64,000 nucleotides of DNA, taken from contig NZ_JAULSI010000006.1 of the NCBI RefSeq assembly GCF_030711405.1, positions 71,390-135,389 on the forward strand, read 5' to 3'. Of the stretch, positions 37,219 to 45,956 are shown in pieces; position 1 is the stretch's first letter, and every line of letters starts with the position of its first letter. The stretch comes from Massilia brevitalea. GTDB lineage: Bacteria > Pseudomonadota > Gammaproteobacteria > Burkholderiales > Burkholderiaceae_D. A program made the translations under genes and the position numbers. The notes below the pieces were generated by a model. The model saw only the letters and a program-made list of their open reading frames with translations, did not search any database and had not been told where the DNA came from.

Positions 37219-38193
37219 TCAGGCCGGCGTCTCCATGGCCTGCGTTTCGAGAAATGCCGCGTAGGCGCGCCGCAATCCTTCGCGCAGGGGCGTGCTGGCG
37301 CGCCAGCCCAGTGCATGCAGCTTCGATACGTCGAGCAGCTTGCGCGGCGTGCCGTCCGGGCGCGAGGTATCGAACACGATGCGCCCCGTGTAGCCGACCA
37401 CGTCGCTCACCAGCCCGGCCAGTTCGGCGATGCTGACATCCACGCCGGTGCCCACGTTCAGGTGCGAATGCATGGGATCGGTCGTGCCGCGGTAGACTTC
37501 AAGCGGAAGATTCATCACGTGCACGCTGGCGGCGGCCATGTCGTCGACGTACAGGAATTCGCGCATCGGCCTGCCGCTGCCCCAGATCGCGACCTCGGGC
37601 ACGGCGCCCACCCTGGCTTCGTGGAAGCGCCGGATCATGGCCGGGATCACGTGGCTGTTCTCGGGGTGGTAGTTGTCGCCCGGCCCATACAGGTTGGTGG
37701 GCATGACGCTGCGGTAGTCGGTGCCGTACTGGCGGTTATAACTCTCGCACAATTTAATGCCGGCGATCTTGGCGATCGCATACGGCTCGTTGGTCGGTTC
37801 CAGCTCGCCGGCCATCAGGTAGTCTTCCTGGATCGGTTGCTGCGCCAGGCGCGGATAGATGCAGGACGAGCCGAGAAACAGCAGCTTTTGCACGCCTGCG
37901 CGCCAGGCTTCGTGGACGACGTTCGTTTCCACCTGCAGGTTGTCGTAGATGAATTCGGCGGGATAGGTATTGTTGGCGTGGATGCCGCCCACCCTGGCCG
38001 CCGCCAGGTAGACCTGGTCGATGCGCTCGCTGCGGAAGAATGCGCGTACCTGGGCCTGGTCGGTCAGTTCGAGTTCGTCGTGGCTGCGCATGACGAGGTT
38101 GGCGTGGCCGCGCGCAAGCAGTGCGCGCACGATGGCCGAGCCGACCAGGCCGCGGTGACCGGCAATATAAATGCGGGGATCGGAATGATTCAA
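37219..38193 (-). CDS. fcl: GDP-L-fucose synthase
   Basis: A 324-residue extended SDR that converts GDP-4-keto-6-deoxymannose into GDP-L-fucose (epimerase/reductase). It has [14 protein letters not shown] at the start, the catalytic LGSSCIYP, and YAIAKIAG with Tyr and Lys. The start is a TTG at 38193 with a strong AGGAGG five bases upstream; that gives the usual family length, whereas the next ATG upstream adds a non-homologous 73 residues. The partner gmd is not in the window. GDP-mannose would come from manC at the far end of the locus. Confidence 0.92.
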   Translation of the reverse strand: MNHSDPRIYIAGHRGLVGSAIVRALLARGHANLVMRSHDELELTDQAQVRAFFRSERIDQVYLAAARVGGIHANNTYPAEFIYDNLQVETNVVHEAWRAGVQKLLFLGSSCIYPRLAQQPIQEDYLMAGELEPTNEPYAIAKIAGIKLCESYNRQYGTDYRSVMPTNLYGPGDNYHPENSHVIPAMIRRFHEARVGAVPEVAIWGSGRPMREFLYVDDMAAASVHVMNLPLEVYRGTTDPMHSHLNVGTGVDVSIAELAGLVSDVVGYTGRIVFDTSRPDGTPRKLLDVSKLHALGWRASTPLREGLRRAYAAFLETQAMETPA

Positions 38194-38395
38194 GCTGCCC
38201 TCCTGGTGGGAACGCGTCGCGATTGCGGCAAATAATGCGAAGGAGCAAACCCATCCGCACACGCGTACGGTTGGGCACAATACCGTTGCAAGCCTACCCG
38301 TCGAACGCAGCGCAACCTTTGACAAGGATCGAAGCGTACAAAGGCCGAGAAATGAACTCCGGATTCCCTCAGCTGTCGCGCGCCGGCGCTTCGTC

Positions 38396-39778
38396 TTAAA
38401 ACGCGTTCTCACGCGTCAAAACAACCTTGACTGTCTTTAAAATGATCCACAGATCCAGCCACAGCGACCAATTACGCAGGTAGTCGAGGTCGTGCTGGAT
38501 GCGCGCTTCCATCTTGTCGAGCGTGGCCGTTTCGCCGCGCAAGCCGTTCACCTGGGCCCAGCCGGTGATACCCGGCTTCACTTTGTGGCGCAGCATGTAG
38601 CCCTTGATCAGTTTCCTGTACTGCTCGTTATGGGCGACGGCATGCGGGCGCGGCCCGACAATGCTCATCCGCCCTTGCAGCACGTTAACGAATTGCGGCA
38701 GCTCGTCGAGCGAGGTGCGGCGCAGGAAGCGGCCGACCGGCGTCACCCGCCCGTCGTTGCGGCGCGCCTGGACGATGTCCTTGCCGTCGTCCAGGCTGGT
38801 CATCGAGCGGAACTTGTAGACCCAGATTTCCTCGCCGTACAGGCCGTAACGGCGCTGCTTGAAAATCACCGGCCCCGGCGAAGTCCACTTCACCGCAGCC
38901 GCCACCGCCAGCATCAGGGGCGCCAGCCCGACCAGGATGAGGCTGGCAAGCACGATGTCGCTGACGCGCTTGACCAGCCCGTTCAGGCCCATGAAGGGGC
39001 TCTCGCGGATCGCGATCACCGGCATGCCGCCGACGTTGTCGAAGCGTGCCTGCATCAGGTCGAATACGTAGACGTCGGGCAGGAAATACACCGAGGCCGT
39101 GGTGTCCTGGAGTTCGTCGATCAGGCGCCGGATGCGCGGCTGCGCCGACACCGGTTGGCTGATGAAGATCAATTTGATGTTGTGCGCGCGCACGTACTGG
39201 CTCAGCTCCGACATCCTGCCCAGCATCGGGTGCCGCAAGCCGGGCGGATGGCGCTCGCCGGCGCGGTCGTCGAAGAAGCCGTGCACCTGCATGAACAGGT
39301 TCGGGTGGCGGTCGCAGATGGCGGCGAACTTCAGGCCGACATCGTTGGCGCCGACCACCACGGTCGAGCGCACTTCGCGGCTGCGGCCGGGCCGGCCGGC
39401 CGCCAACCGCACCGCGATATGGCACACCAGCAAGGTGCTCGGCGCGGCGATCGCCCAGGCCAGCAGGACGCGCGCGTCGTAATAGTATTTCAGGCCGCTG
39501 GCCGAGCCGAGGAAGTACAGCACGCCCACCGTGAGGCACCAGCCGAACAGGGTATCGCGCGCATACGCCAGCATGCGCCCGCTGCGCCAGGTGCGGTAGG
39601 GGTCGACGTGCTGATAGACGGCCGAGGAAATGAAGAAGGCTAGGATCATCAGCACCAGCAAATAGCCGGAAAACGGTTCGTTGAAGGCCATCGACGACGC
39701 GTACAGGGACCCCATGATGATCAAGGGATCCAGCACGCGCTGGAAAAACGAAATGATCGGAATGTCATTGACCGTCAT
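38396..39778 (-). CDS. epsB: Undecaprenyl-phosphate glucose phosphotransferase EpsB
   Basis: A 460-residue polyisoprenyl-phosphate hexose-1-phosphate transferase that starts repeat synthesis on undecaprenyl phosphate. Four N-terminal transmembrane helices (about 15-125) are followed by a CoA-binding-like Rossmann domain ([12 protein letters not shown]) and the C-terminal bacterial sugar transferase domain (about 265-460, [46 protein letters not shown]). ATG at 39778 is preferred to an upstream start overlapping epsL. It is 10 bp after epsL. Confidence 0.94.
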   Translation of the reverse strand: MTVNDIPIISFFQRVLDPLIIMGSLYASSMAFNEPFSGYLLVLMILAFFISSAVYQHVDPYRTWRSGRMLAYARDTLFGWCLTVGVLYFLGSASGLKYYYDARVLLAWAIAAPSTLLVCHIAVRLAAGRPGRSREVRSTVVVGANDVGLKFAAICDRHPNLFMQVHGFFDDRAGERHPPGLRHPMLGRMSELSQYVRAHNIKLIFISQPVSAQPRIRRLIDELQDTTASVYFLPDVYVFDLMQARFDNVGGMPVIAIRESPFMGLNGLVKRVSDIVLASLILVGLAPLMLAVAAAVKWTSPGPVIFKQRRYGLYGEEIWVYKFRSMTSLDDGKDIVQARRNDGRVTPVGRFLRRTSLDELPQFVNVLQGRMSIVGPRPHAVAHNEQYRKLIKGYMLRHKVKPGITGWAQVNGLRGETATLDKMEARIQHDLDYLRNWSLWLDLWIILKTVKVVLTRENAF

Positions 39779-39788
39779 TGCCTGGTCT

Positions 39789-40985
39789 TCAGAACTGTCC
39801 GCTGGCGTTGATGGCAAAGGACTGCGACTCGAACTTGCCGATGCCGAGCAGGCGCGAGCCGCTGCGCGCCTGGTAGAACCAGCCGGCCGACAGCGAGATG
39901 GCCTGGCGCGGCGCCCAGGTCGCCTTCAGGCTGGCGGTGCGTAGCGCATCGTCCAGGCCGCCGGGGGCGGACAGCCCCGCGCGCGCGTTATAGTCGCGCT
40001 TCTCGTAGGCCGCGTCCGCTTCCACGCGCAGCTTGGCGCGCGCATCCCAGGTGGCGCCGGCGCTCGCTCCCTTGTTCAGGGTATAGCTGACGACCGTGCT
40101 TTCGATCGGCGCGAAGTCGCGCCAGAGCGAGGCGCGGTAATGCAGCTTGCCGCTTGGGTCGTGCAGCAGCGTCACCCGGCCGTTGGCGCCGCTCGTGCGC
40201 CCACTGCCGAACGAAGGCTGCTTGCGGCGCGCATAGCCGGCCAAGGCCTGGACCGTGGTGGCGCCGCTCGCCTTCCAGTCCACGCGCGCCTTCAGTTCGT
40301 CCTGGGTGAAGTCGTCGGTCAGCGGACCGAGGGAAAATGGGCGCCGGTTCGGATAACTGCCCTCGATGCGGCGCAGCACCAGCCCGACCGCGCTGCCGCT
40401 GCGGGCCAGGTAGCGTCCTTCGAGCTCGGCTACGTCTTCGGTACGGTCGTTGAAGGCCTGGGCCGCCAGTGCGTAGTCGTACTTATCGCGCGAAAAGGCG
40501 GCGTGCGCTTCCCAGCGCGGATGCAGTTTCCAGCCGCCCTCGAAAAAGCCGCGGCGCTGCTCCCGCAGGTTGCGCTGGTCGCTGCGAAAATCGGTGTACG
40601 GCGCCAGCGTCTGCGCATGGACGACGCCGAGCTGGCCCTCGAAACGGTTGCCGAGCTGCCAGTACCAGGTACCCTGGATGTCGCGCCCGTCGTAGTCGAG
40701 CTGGCGAAAATGGTCGAACTTTACCTTCGACAGCTTGGCGTGGGCGACCAGGCGCTGGCGGCTGATCGTGCGGTCGTAGACGGCGCCGGCTTCCAGGGTG
40801 CGCCAGGAATCGGAGCGCCCGTTATCGAAGGCCGGCGCGTCGTCGGGAATACGCAGTAGATTGTCGTCGTAGGCCCAGCCGATGCGACCGTACAAATCGA
40901 GTCCTGTGCCGGGCACGGCAAGCGCCGGACCGCAAACGAGTGCCCCGGCCAGGAGCGCAGGTGGGCGCAGGCAAAATCGCGACAT
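39789..40985 (-). CDS. epsL: XrtB-associated outer membrane beta-barrel protein EpsL
   Basis: A 398-residue protein with a signal peptide (cleavage near ALAVP, residue 22) and alternating amphipathic strands ending in a terminal aromatic residue (NASGQF), as expected for an outer membrane beta-barrel. It belongs to the EpsL family seen only in exosortase/exopolysaccharide loci and may be the outer-membrane pore. The ATG at 40985 begins at the signal peptide; a longer frame is open but not protein-like. It is the first gene of the large locus. Confidence 0.85.
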   Translation of the reverse strand: MSRFCLRPPALLAGALVCGPALAVPGTGLDLYGRIGWAYDDNLLRIPDDAPAFDNGRSDSWRTLEAGAVYDRTISRQRLVAHAKLSKVKFDHFRQLDYDGRDIQGTWYWQLGNRFEGQLGVVHAQTLAPYTDFRSDQRNLREQRRGFFEGGWKLHPRWEAHAAFSRDKYDYALAAQAFNDRTEDVAELEGRYLARSGSAVGLVLRRIEGSYPNRRPFSLGPLTDDFTQDELKARVDWKASGATTVQALAGYARRKQPSFGSGRTSGANGRVTLLHDPSGKLHYRASLWRDFAPIESTVVSYTLNKGASAGATWDARAKLRVEADAAYEKRDYNARAGLSAPGGLDDALRTASLKATWAPRQAISLSAGWFYQARSGSRLLGIGKFESQSFAINASGQF

Positions 40986-41216
40986 GGTGTTCGTCTCGGA
41001 AAGCGCTGCGTCGGGCGGGAAACCGGCGCCGCTTTCCATCGCCATGCACGCAGGCGGTGATGGCAGGGAGACGAGCACAGCGGTTCCGGCGCGGACCGGA
41101 GCAGCGGCGATCCGACACGCCAAAGCCGATACTGACGAAACCCCTGAAATGCGATCTGTGCTGGATCAACGCGACCGGGGTTGCACGCTGGCGCCCCGGT
41201 CAGGATCGCAGCCGGG

Positions 41217-43130
41217 TCAGGCGTCGCCGCGGGCGCGCGCCTCGATTTTTTCCCAGCGCTCCAGCGCTTCCATCAACTGTTCGTCGATTTCGCTGAAGCG
41301 CGCGTTGATGCGGCGCGCATCGGCCGGATTGGTTTTATAGAAGTCCGGCGCGTTCAGCTGGGCCGTGATCAGGGCCTGCTCGTCCTCGAGCGAGGCGATC
41401 AGCTTGGGCAGCTCTTCCAGCTCGCGCTGTTCCTTGTAGCTTAGCTTCACTTTCTTAGCGGCAGCCGAGGCCTCGGCAACCGGCGCCGGTGCGGCCTTGG
41501 CTGCGGCCGGAGCCGGAGCTGCCGTCTTCGGCTCGATTGCCTTGACCCGTTCCCAGTCGCTGTAGCCGCCCACGTATTCGCGCCACTGGCCCTGCCCTTC
41601 GGCCACGATCACCTGGGTCACGACATTGTCGAGGAAGGTGCGGTCGTGGCTGACCAGGAATACGGTGCCGGTGTACTCCTCGAGCAGCTCTTCCAGCAGC
41701 TCCAGGGTGTCGATGTCGAGGTCGTTGGTCGGTTCATCGAGCACCAGGCAGTTGGCCGGCTTGGCGAACAGGCGCGCCAGCAGCAGGCGGTTGCGCTCGC
41801 CACCAGACAGCGACTTCACCGGCGAACGCGAACGCTCGGGCGCGAACAGGAAGTCGTTCAGGTACGTCATCACGTGCTTGCGCTGGCCATTGACTTCGAC
41901 CCAGTCGCTGCCCGGCGAAATCGTGTCGGCCAGGCTGGCCTCCTCGTTCAGCTGGGTGCGCATCTGGTCGAAGTACGCCACGTTCAGCTTGGTGCCGAGG
42001 CGGGTGGTGCCGCTGTCGGCGCTTTCCTCGCCCAGGATCATCTTCAGCAGCGTGGTCTTGCCGGCGCCGTTCGGCCCGATCAGGCCGACCTTGTCGCCGC
42101 GCAGGATGGTGCCCGTGAAGTTGGTGACGATGACTTTCTCGCCATACGCTTTCGACACGTTTTCCAGTTCCGCCACGATCTTGCCGGAACGCTCGCCGGT
42201 GCCGACGTCGAGCTTGATCTGGCCTTGCGTATCGCGCCGTGCGACGCGCTGCAGGCGCAGGGCTTCCAGGCGGCGCACGCGGCCTTCGTCGCGGGTGCGG
42301 CGCGCCTGCACGCCCTTGCGGATCCACACTTCTTCCTGGGCCAGGAACTTGTCGAACTTGGCATTCTCGACTTCCTCGTTGGCCAGCAGTTCGCGCTTGC
42401 GTTCCTGGTAGGTGGAGAAATTACCGGGGAACGACAACAGGCGGCCACGGTCGAGCTCGATAATGCGGGTCGCGACGTTGTCGAGGAAGCTGCGGTCGTG
42501 GGTAATGAACAGGACCGAGCCGCGGAATTCGCGCAGCAAGCCTTCCAGCCACATGATGGACTTGAAGTCCAGGTGGTTGGTCGGTTCGTCGAGCAGCAGG
42601 ACGTCGGGCGCCGAGACCAGGGCCACGGCCAGCGCCACGCGCTTTTGCATGCCGCCCGAAAGCGTGCCCATCTTCGCATCGCGCGCCAGGCCCAGGCGGT
42701 CGAGGGTGGTGTCGACCTTGTTGCCCAGGTTCCAGCCATCGGTGGCGTCGAGCTTTACCTGGATCACATGCATGCGCTCCATCAGCGCCTCGTCGTCGCC
42801 CTGGCCGAACTGCCCGGTCAGCGCTTCGTATTCGGCGAGCATGCCCTGCAGCTCGCCCATGCCGGCGGCAACGGCGTCGAACACCGTCGATTCGGGATCG
42901 AAGGTCGGCTCCTGCTCGACATAGGCGATCTTGATGCCCTGCTGCATGACCAGCAGGCCATCGTCGAGCTTGAAGCGGCCGGCGATGGTTTTCAGGAGCG
43001 AGGACTTGCCGGTGCCGTTGCGGCCGATCAGGCCGACGCGCTCGCCGGTTTCGAGGGAAAAGTCCGCGTGGTCGAGCAATGCGACGTGGCCAAAGGCCAA
43101 TTGTGCGGACGAAAGGGAAATGACAGCCAT
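41217..43130 (-). CDS. uup: ABC-F family ATPase Uup
   Basis: A 637-residue soluble protein with two ABC domains (Walker A sites GRNGTGKSS near 36 and GPNGAGKTT near 345; signatures LSGGMQKR and LSGGERNR) joined by the ABC-F linker with its RKG...ARRTRDEGR segment. After an Ala/Pro linker (about 540-565) comes a C-terminal coiled coil (about 570-637), as in Uup. It acts on ribosomes and has been linked to tolerance of replication-fork and transposon-excision problems. It has no functional link to the polysaccharide genes downstream. Confidence 0.94.
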   Translation of the reverse strand: MAVISLSSAQLAFGHVALLDHADFSLETGERVGLIGRNGTGKSSLLKTIAGRFKLDDGLLVMQQGIKIAYVEQEPTFDPESTVFDAVAAGMGELQGMLAEYEALTGQFGQGDDEALMERMHVIQVKLDATDGWNLGNKVDTTLDRLGLARDAKMGTLSGGMQKRVALAVALVSAPDVLLLDEPTNHLDFKSIMWLEGLLREFRGSVLFITHDRSFLDNVATRIIELDRGRLLSFPGNFSTYQERKRELLANEEVENAKFDKFLAQEEVWIRKGVQARRTRDEGRVRRLEALRLQRVARRDTQGQIKLDVGTGERSGKIVAELENVSKAYGEKVIVTNFTGTILRGDKVGLIGPNGAGKTTLLKMILGEESADSGTTRLGTKLNVAYFDQMRTQLNEEASLADTISPGSDWVEVNGQRKHVMTYLNDFLFAPERSRSPVKSLSGGERNRLLLARLFAKPANCLVLDEPTNDLDIDTLELLEELLEEYTGTVFLVSHDRTFLDNVVTQVIVAEGQGQWREYVGGYSDWERVKAIEPKTAAPAPAAAKAAPAPVAEASAAAKKVKLSYKEQRELEELPKLIASLEDEQALITAQLNAPDFYKTNPADARRINARFSEIDEQLMEALERWEKIEARARGDA

Positions 43131-43250
43131 AATCTGTATGCGGGCCGCTCGACACTCGGGATCGAGCAGCGGCGCGGCGAATCAATTGAAAGAAGCCGAC
43201 ATTGTACCGATTGCGGCACGCCTACTTCCAAAGAATCCGCTTTCCTCGGC

Positions 43251-43256
43251 TATAAT
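43251..43256 (+). promoter_or_regulatory. Candidate -10 element upstream of tRNA-Arg
   Basis: A perfect TATAAT lies about 98 bp before the tRNA. No good -35 is present at the usual distance, so the assignment is weak. Confidence 0.3.
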
Positions 43257-43353
43257 TGCACTCGGTTCACGATACCGGCCTGCTTTGTGCAGGGTCCGCT
43301 CGCCGAACTGCAGGCCTGCCCTGCTTTCGTGCCGCCCCGGCAGCACGCGCGTC

Positions 43354-43428
43354 CTCCCCGTAGCACAATGGATAGTGCACATGCCTCCTAAGCGTGGGAT
43401 ACTGGTTCGATTCCAGTCGGGGGGACCA
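43354..43428 (+). tRNA. tRNA-Arg (anticodon CCT)
   Basis: A 75-base cloverleaf with encoded CCA. The acceptor stem is CTCCCCG/CGGGGGG (one T-G pair), the D stem GCAC/GTGC, the anticodon stem CATGC/GCGTG with loop CTCCTAA (anticodon CCT), a 4-base variable loop, and the T arm ACTGG-TTCGATT-CCAGT. It decodes AGG, a rare codon in this GC-rich genome. No integrase or duplicated 3' end was found next to it. Confidence 0.93.
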
Positions 43429-43434
43429 AACGCC

Positions 43435-44484
43435 TCAGCGCCCTTCGCTCCACGGCCCGCTGCGCATCATCCAGCGCCGTACGACATTCTGCGGTTTCGG
43501 TTCCCGGAACAATCTCCACCATGTTTCATCCGCAATGCCGCGTCCCGAGGCCAGTTGCAACACGTCCACGTCTCCGCCTGAATTCACCTCGATGGTTTGC
43601 GGCCCTTCGTCCGTAAAGGCAATATCCCAGGACTGGTACATGATGCCGGGGAACAAGGGTGCGGCGCGCAGGCACATCGCGACCGCCTGCTGCCAGTCGG
43701 GCAGCGTGCAGCCGATGATCGGCTGGCCGGTGTCCGGGTGCGCCGGGATTGGCTCCAGGCGTGAGCCTTTCCTCCCGATGACATTGAACAGCACACCGGT
43801 GTCGACGTCGATGGCGCCCAGCAAGTTGCCGGTAGCGCCGTGCCGGAAGTTATCGATCATGTTCTTGCCGACCGGGATACGCAGCACTGCGCGATGGACC
43901 AGCGGCCCGCTGTCGTCGACCCGCACCACCACGCGCGCCGTCGCCAGGCGCGGGCCGAAGCGCGCGTCGAGTTCCGGATGCGGACGCGCCACGCTTTGCA
44001 GCATGATGCCTTCGCGGCTCAGCCAGCGCTTGAAATACTGCTCGACGGCGATGGTTTCGCCATTACGCAGTTGCAGTATGCCATCGGCATAACCATCGAC
44101 CCCGACCGAGCCGGCGCCGCCGTTACCGGCAATCGGCTTCATGAAGACCGGGAAGACTGCCCGGGTGGCCAGGTAATCCGTCACCTCTTCCACGGAGCGC
44201 AGCGACACGGCGCCGGGAAAGCTGCGCGTCGGATGGCCGATCGCCTGGATCGTAGGGAAGGGAAAGTCGTGCAGGCGCAGGATGCCATAGGCAATCAGCT
44301 TGTCGGCCGTGAGCGCTTGCGCACGCAGGTCGTTGTTCGAGGTCGTGGCCGTCGACGACTTTTCGCCCAGGAACTGCGATTTTTCTTCCCAGCTCATGCC
44401 TGCCAGGCTGTACATGTCGTATTCCTTGGGCGTGAGGCGATTCGGCGGCCGGCGCAGCTGGGCTATTTCGTAAGCGCGTTTCAT
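43435..44484 (-). CDS. Sugar-transfer-associated ATP-grasp protein
   Basis: A 349-residue protein with the fold of the ATPgrasp_ST family: substrate loops around PVFMKPIAGNGGAGSVG (about 115-132) and the metal-binding EVNSGGDVDVLQ near residue 306. Members occur in polysaccharide loci and are thought to ligate a carboxylate to an amine, perhaps decorating a sugar; nothing specific is proven. ATG at 44484 has GGAG eight bases upstream. It is a single-gene unit with its own promoter and converges on the tRNA. Confidence 0.78.
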   Translation of the reverse strand: MKRAYEIAQLRRPPNRLTPKEYDMYSLAGMSWEEKSQFLGEKSSTATTSNNDLRAQALTADKLIAYGILRLHDFPFPTIQAIGHPTRSFPGAVSLRSVEEVTDYLATRAVFPVFMKPIAGNGGAGSVGVDGYADGILQLRNGETIAVEQYFKRWLSREGIMLQSVARPHPELDARFGPRLATARVVVRVDDSGPLVHRAVLRIPVGKNMIDNFRHGATGNLLGAIDVDTGVLFNVIGRKGSRLEPIPAHPDTGQPIIGCTLPDWQQAVAMCLRAAPLFPGIMYQSWDIAFTDEGPQTIEVNSGGDVDVLQLASGRGIADETWWRLFREPKPQNVVRRWMMRSGPWSEGR

Positions 44485-44524
44485 TAATACATCTCCGGGA
44501 AGCACTGTTCTTAATAAAATTGCT

Positions 44525-44553
44525 ATGCTAACCAGCGGGCGAGCGCTTGTCCA
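44525..44553 (-). promoter_or_regulatory. Candidate sigma-70 promoter of the ATP-grasp gene
   Basis: On the minus strand TGGACA (44553-44548) and TAGCAT (44530-44525) are separated by 17 bp. The start codon lies about 40 bp downstream. Confidence 0.4.
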
Positions 44554-44632
44554 ATTGAATGCACCATTCTGGGGAGAAATGCTGCCGACCCAGCCCCCGG
44601 CTGGTGCAGCTTTGCCCCATTCAGGCTCGGGT

Positions 44633-44650
44633 AAACGATATACATCGTTT
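44633..44650. promoter_or_regulatory. Perfect 18 bp palindrome upstream of dedA, candidate operator
   Basis: AAACGATATACATCGTTT has two perfect 7 bp arms around ATAC. It lies 95 bp before dedA and 149 bp before the divergent ATP-grasp gene. The binding regulator is not known. Confidence 0.45.
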
Positions 44651-44745
44651 GGCGCGCGATTGCTGCCAAGCGTGCCCTGCCGAACATAAAGCCGCCGCGT
44701 TCGCGGTTAGGATGGCCCTACCCACTGGCCTGGAGGACGGCGTCC

Positions 44746-45384
44746 ATGTTCGACTTCATCACGAATTTCTTGGAGAAAAGCGGCTATCTCGGCGTCTTTG
44801 CGCTGATGGCGCTGGAGAATATCTTCCCACCGATTCCGTCCGAGATGATCATGCCCTTCGCCGGCTTCGTTGCCGCGCGCGGCGATTTGAACGTGGTCGG
44901 CGTGCTGGTCGCCGGCACCGCCGGTTCGGTGGTCGGCGCCCTGCCCTGGTATTACGCGGCCAGGGTGTATGGCTGCGAGCGCCTGAAGAAGCTGGCCGGG
45001 CGCCACGCACGCTGGCTGACGATCACGCCCGACGACATCGACAAGGCGCTCGACGCCTTCCACAAGCACGGCAAGAAGGCGGTGCTGTTCGGGCGCCTGG
45101 TGCCGGCCGTGCGCACCCTGATCTCGGTGCCGGCCGGGCTCGGCAACATGAACCTGGGCCAGTTCCTGCTGTATTCGACGATCGGCTCGCTGGCCTGGAC
45201 CGGCCTGCTGACGGCAGCCGGCTTCCTGCTCGAAGACAATTACAAGGACGTGGCGAAGTACGTCGACCCGGTATCGAAGACCATTCTCGGCGCAATGCTG
45301 GCCTGGTACCTGTACCGCGTGGTCACCTACAAGCCGGCGGCCAAGGATACGTCCAACGCGCAGAAGCAGCACGAACGTACCTGA
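44746..45384 (+). CDS. DedA family membrane protein
   Basis: A 212-residue inner membrane protein of the DedA/SNARE-associated family. It has MALENIFPPIPSEMIMPFAGF near residue 20-40 and the FGRLVPAVRTLISVPAG signature (about 115-131) with its essential arginines. Family members work in membrane homeostasis, and some flip undecaprenyl phosphate or phosphatidylethanolamine, which would suit a neighbourhood using undecaprenyl carriers. AGGA lies upstream of the ATG. Confidence 0.92.
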   Translation: MFDFITNFLEKSGYLGVFALMALENIFPPIPSEMIMPFAGFVAARGDLNVVGVLVAGTAGSVVGALPWYYAARVYGCERLKKLAGRHARWLTITPDDIDKALDAFHKHGKKAVLFGRLVPAVRTLISVPAGLGNMNLGQFLLYSTIGSLAWTGLLTAAGFLLEDNYKDVAKYVDPVSKTILGAMLAWYLYRVVTYKPAAKDTSNAQKQHERT

Positions 45385-45443
45385 GCACACTGCCCTGAAA
45401 TAAACTGGCAGCAAGCCGGCGCGGCAAGCCGACGCAGCCAACC

Positions 45444-45956
45444 TTATGCCCCGCCGCGCTCGTCCAGCCCCGCCTTCATCCCGCTTAGCAGCGAGATCAA
45501 TTGCTCCTTGTCCTGGGGCGCCACATGCCCCAGCAATTCCTCGACCCAGCCTTCGTGCACCCTGGCCATGGCGCCGAACGCCGCCTGGCCGGCAGCGGTG
45601 AGCCTGACGGCAAAGGCGCGCTTGTCCTGCGGGTCGGGCACGCGTTCCACCAGGCCCTCGCGTTCGAGCTGGTCGGTGATGCCGGTGATGTTGCCGCCGG
45701 TGACCATCATGCGCCGCGACAGTTCGCCCATGCGCAGGCCTTCGGGATGGCGTTCCAGCTGGGCCATCAAATCGAAGCGCGGCAGCGTGATGCCGAAGCT
45801 GGTGCGCAAACGGCTGCGGATCTCGTTCTCGATGCGCACGGTGCACGACAGCATGCGCAGCCACAGCTTGAGCGACTGGTGGTGGTTGCTGCTCAGGCGC
45901 GTGGCCAGGTCGAGCCCTTGTGGTGTAATCGGTTCCTGCCTGTCTTCATCCTGCAT
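45444..45956 (-). CDS. MarR family transcriptional regulator
   Basis: A 170-residue winged-helix protein. The recognition helix region reads RMGELSRRMMVTGGNITGITDQLEREGLVERV with the wing in DPQDKRAFAVRLTAAG, both typical of MarR. It is encoded downstream of and overlapping the acyl-CoA ligase gene by 11 bp, the layout seen when the regulator senses an aromatic acid or its CoA ester. It probably represses that gene; a palindrome at 47727-47745 is a possible operator. Confidence 0.9.
   Translation of the reverse strand: MQDEDRQEPITPQGLDLATRLSSNHHQSLKLWLRMLSCTVRIENEIRSRLRTSFGITLPRFDLMAQLERHPEGLRMGELSRRMMVTGGNITGITDQLEREGLVERVPDPQDKRAFAVRLTAAGQAAFGAMARVHEGWVEELLGHVAPQDKEQLISLLSGMKAGLDERGGA

Noticed and set aside
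38194-38412. N-terminal extension of the fcl frame from an ATG at 38412
   Set aside because: The added residues do not match the family, overlap epsB, and a TTG with a strong AGGAGG gives the normal start.
41173-41201. Hairpin GACCGGGG / CCCCGGTC before epsL
   Set aside because: An 8 bp stem with a 13-base loop but no T-run, so not called as a terminator; it may still be a weak structure downstream of uup.
40986-41216. Search for a sigma-54 (GG-N10-GC) promoter before epsL, as found for some exosortase loci
   Set aside because: The closest candidate has the wrong spacing (11 bases) between GG and GC, so it is not reported.
43354-43428. tRNA-Arg as an integration site for a genomic island
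   Set aside because: No integrase, no duplicated tRNA end and no change in gene character was seen on either side.
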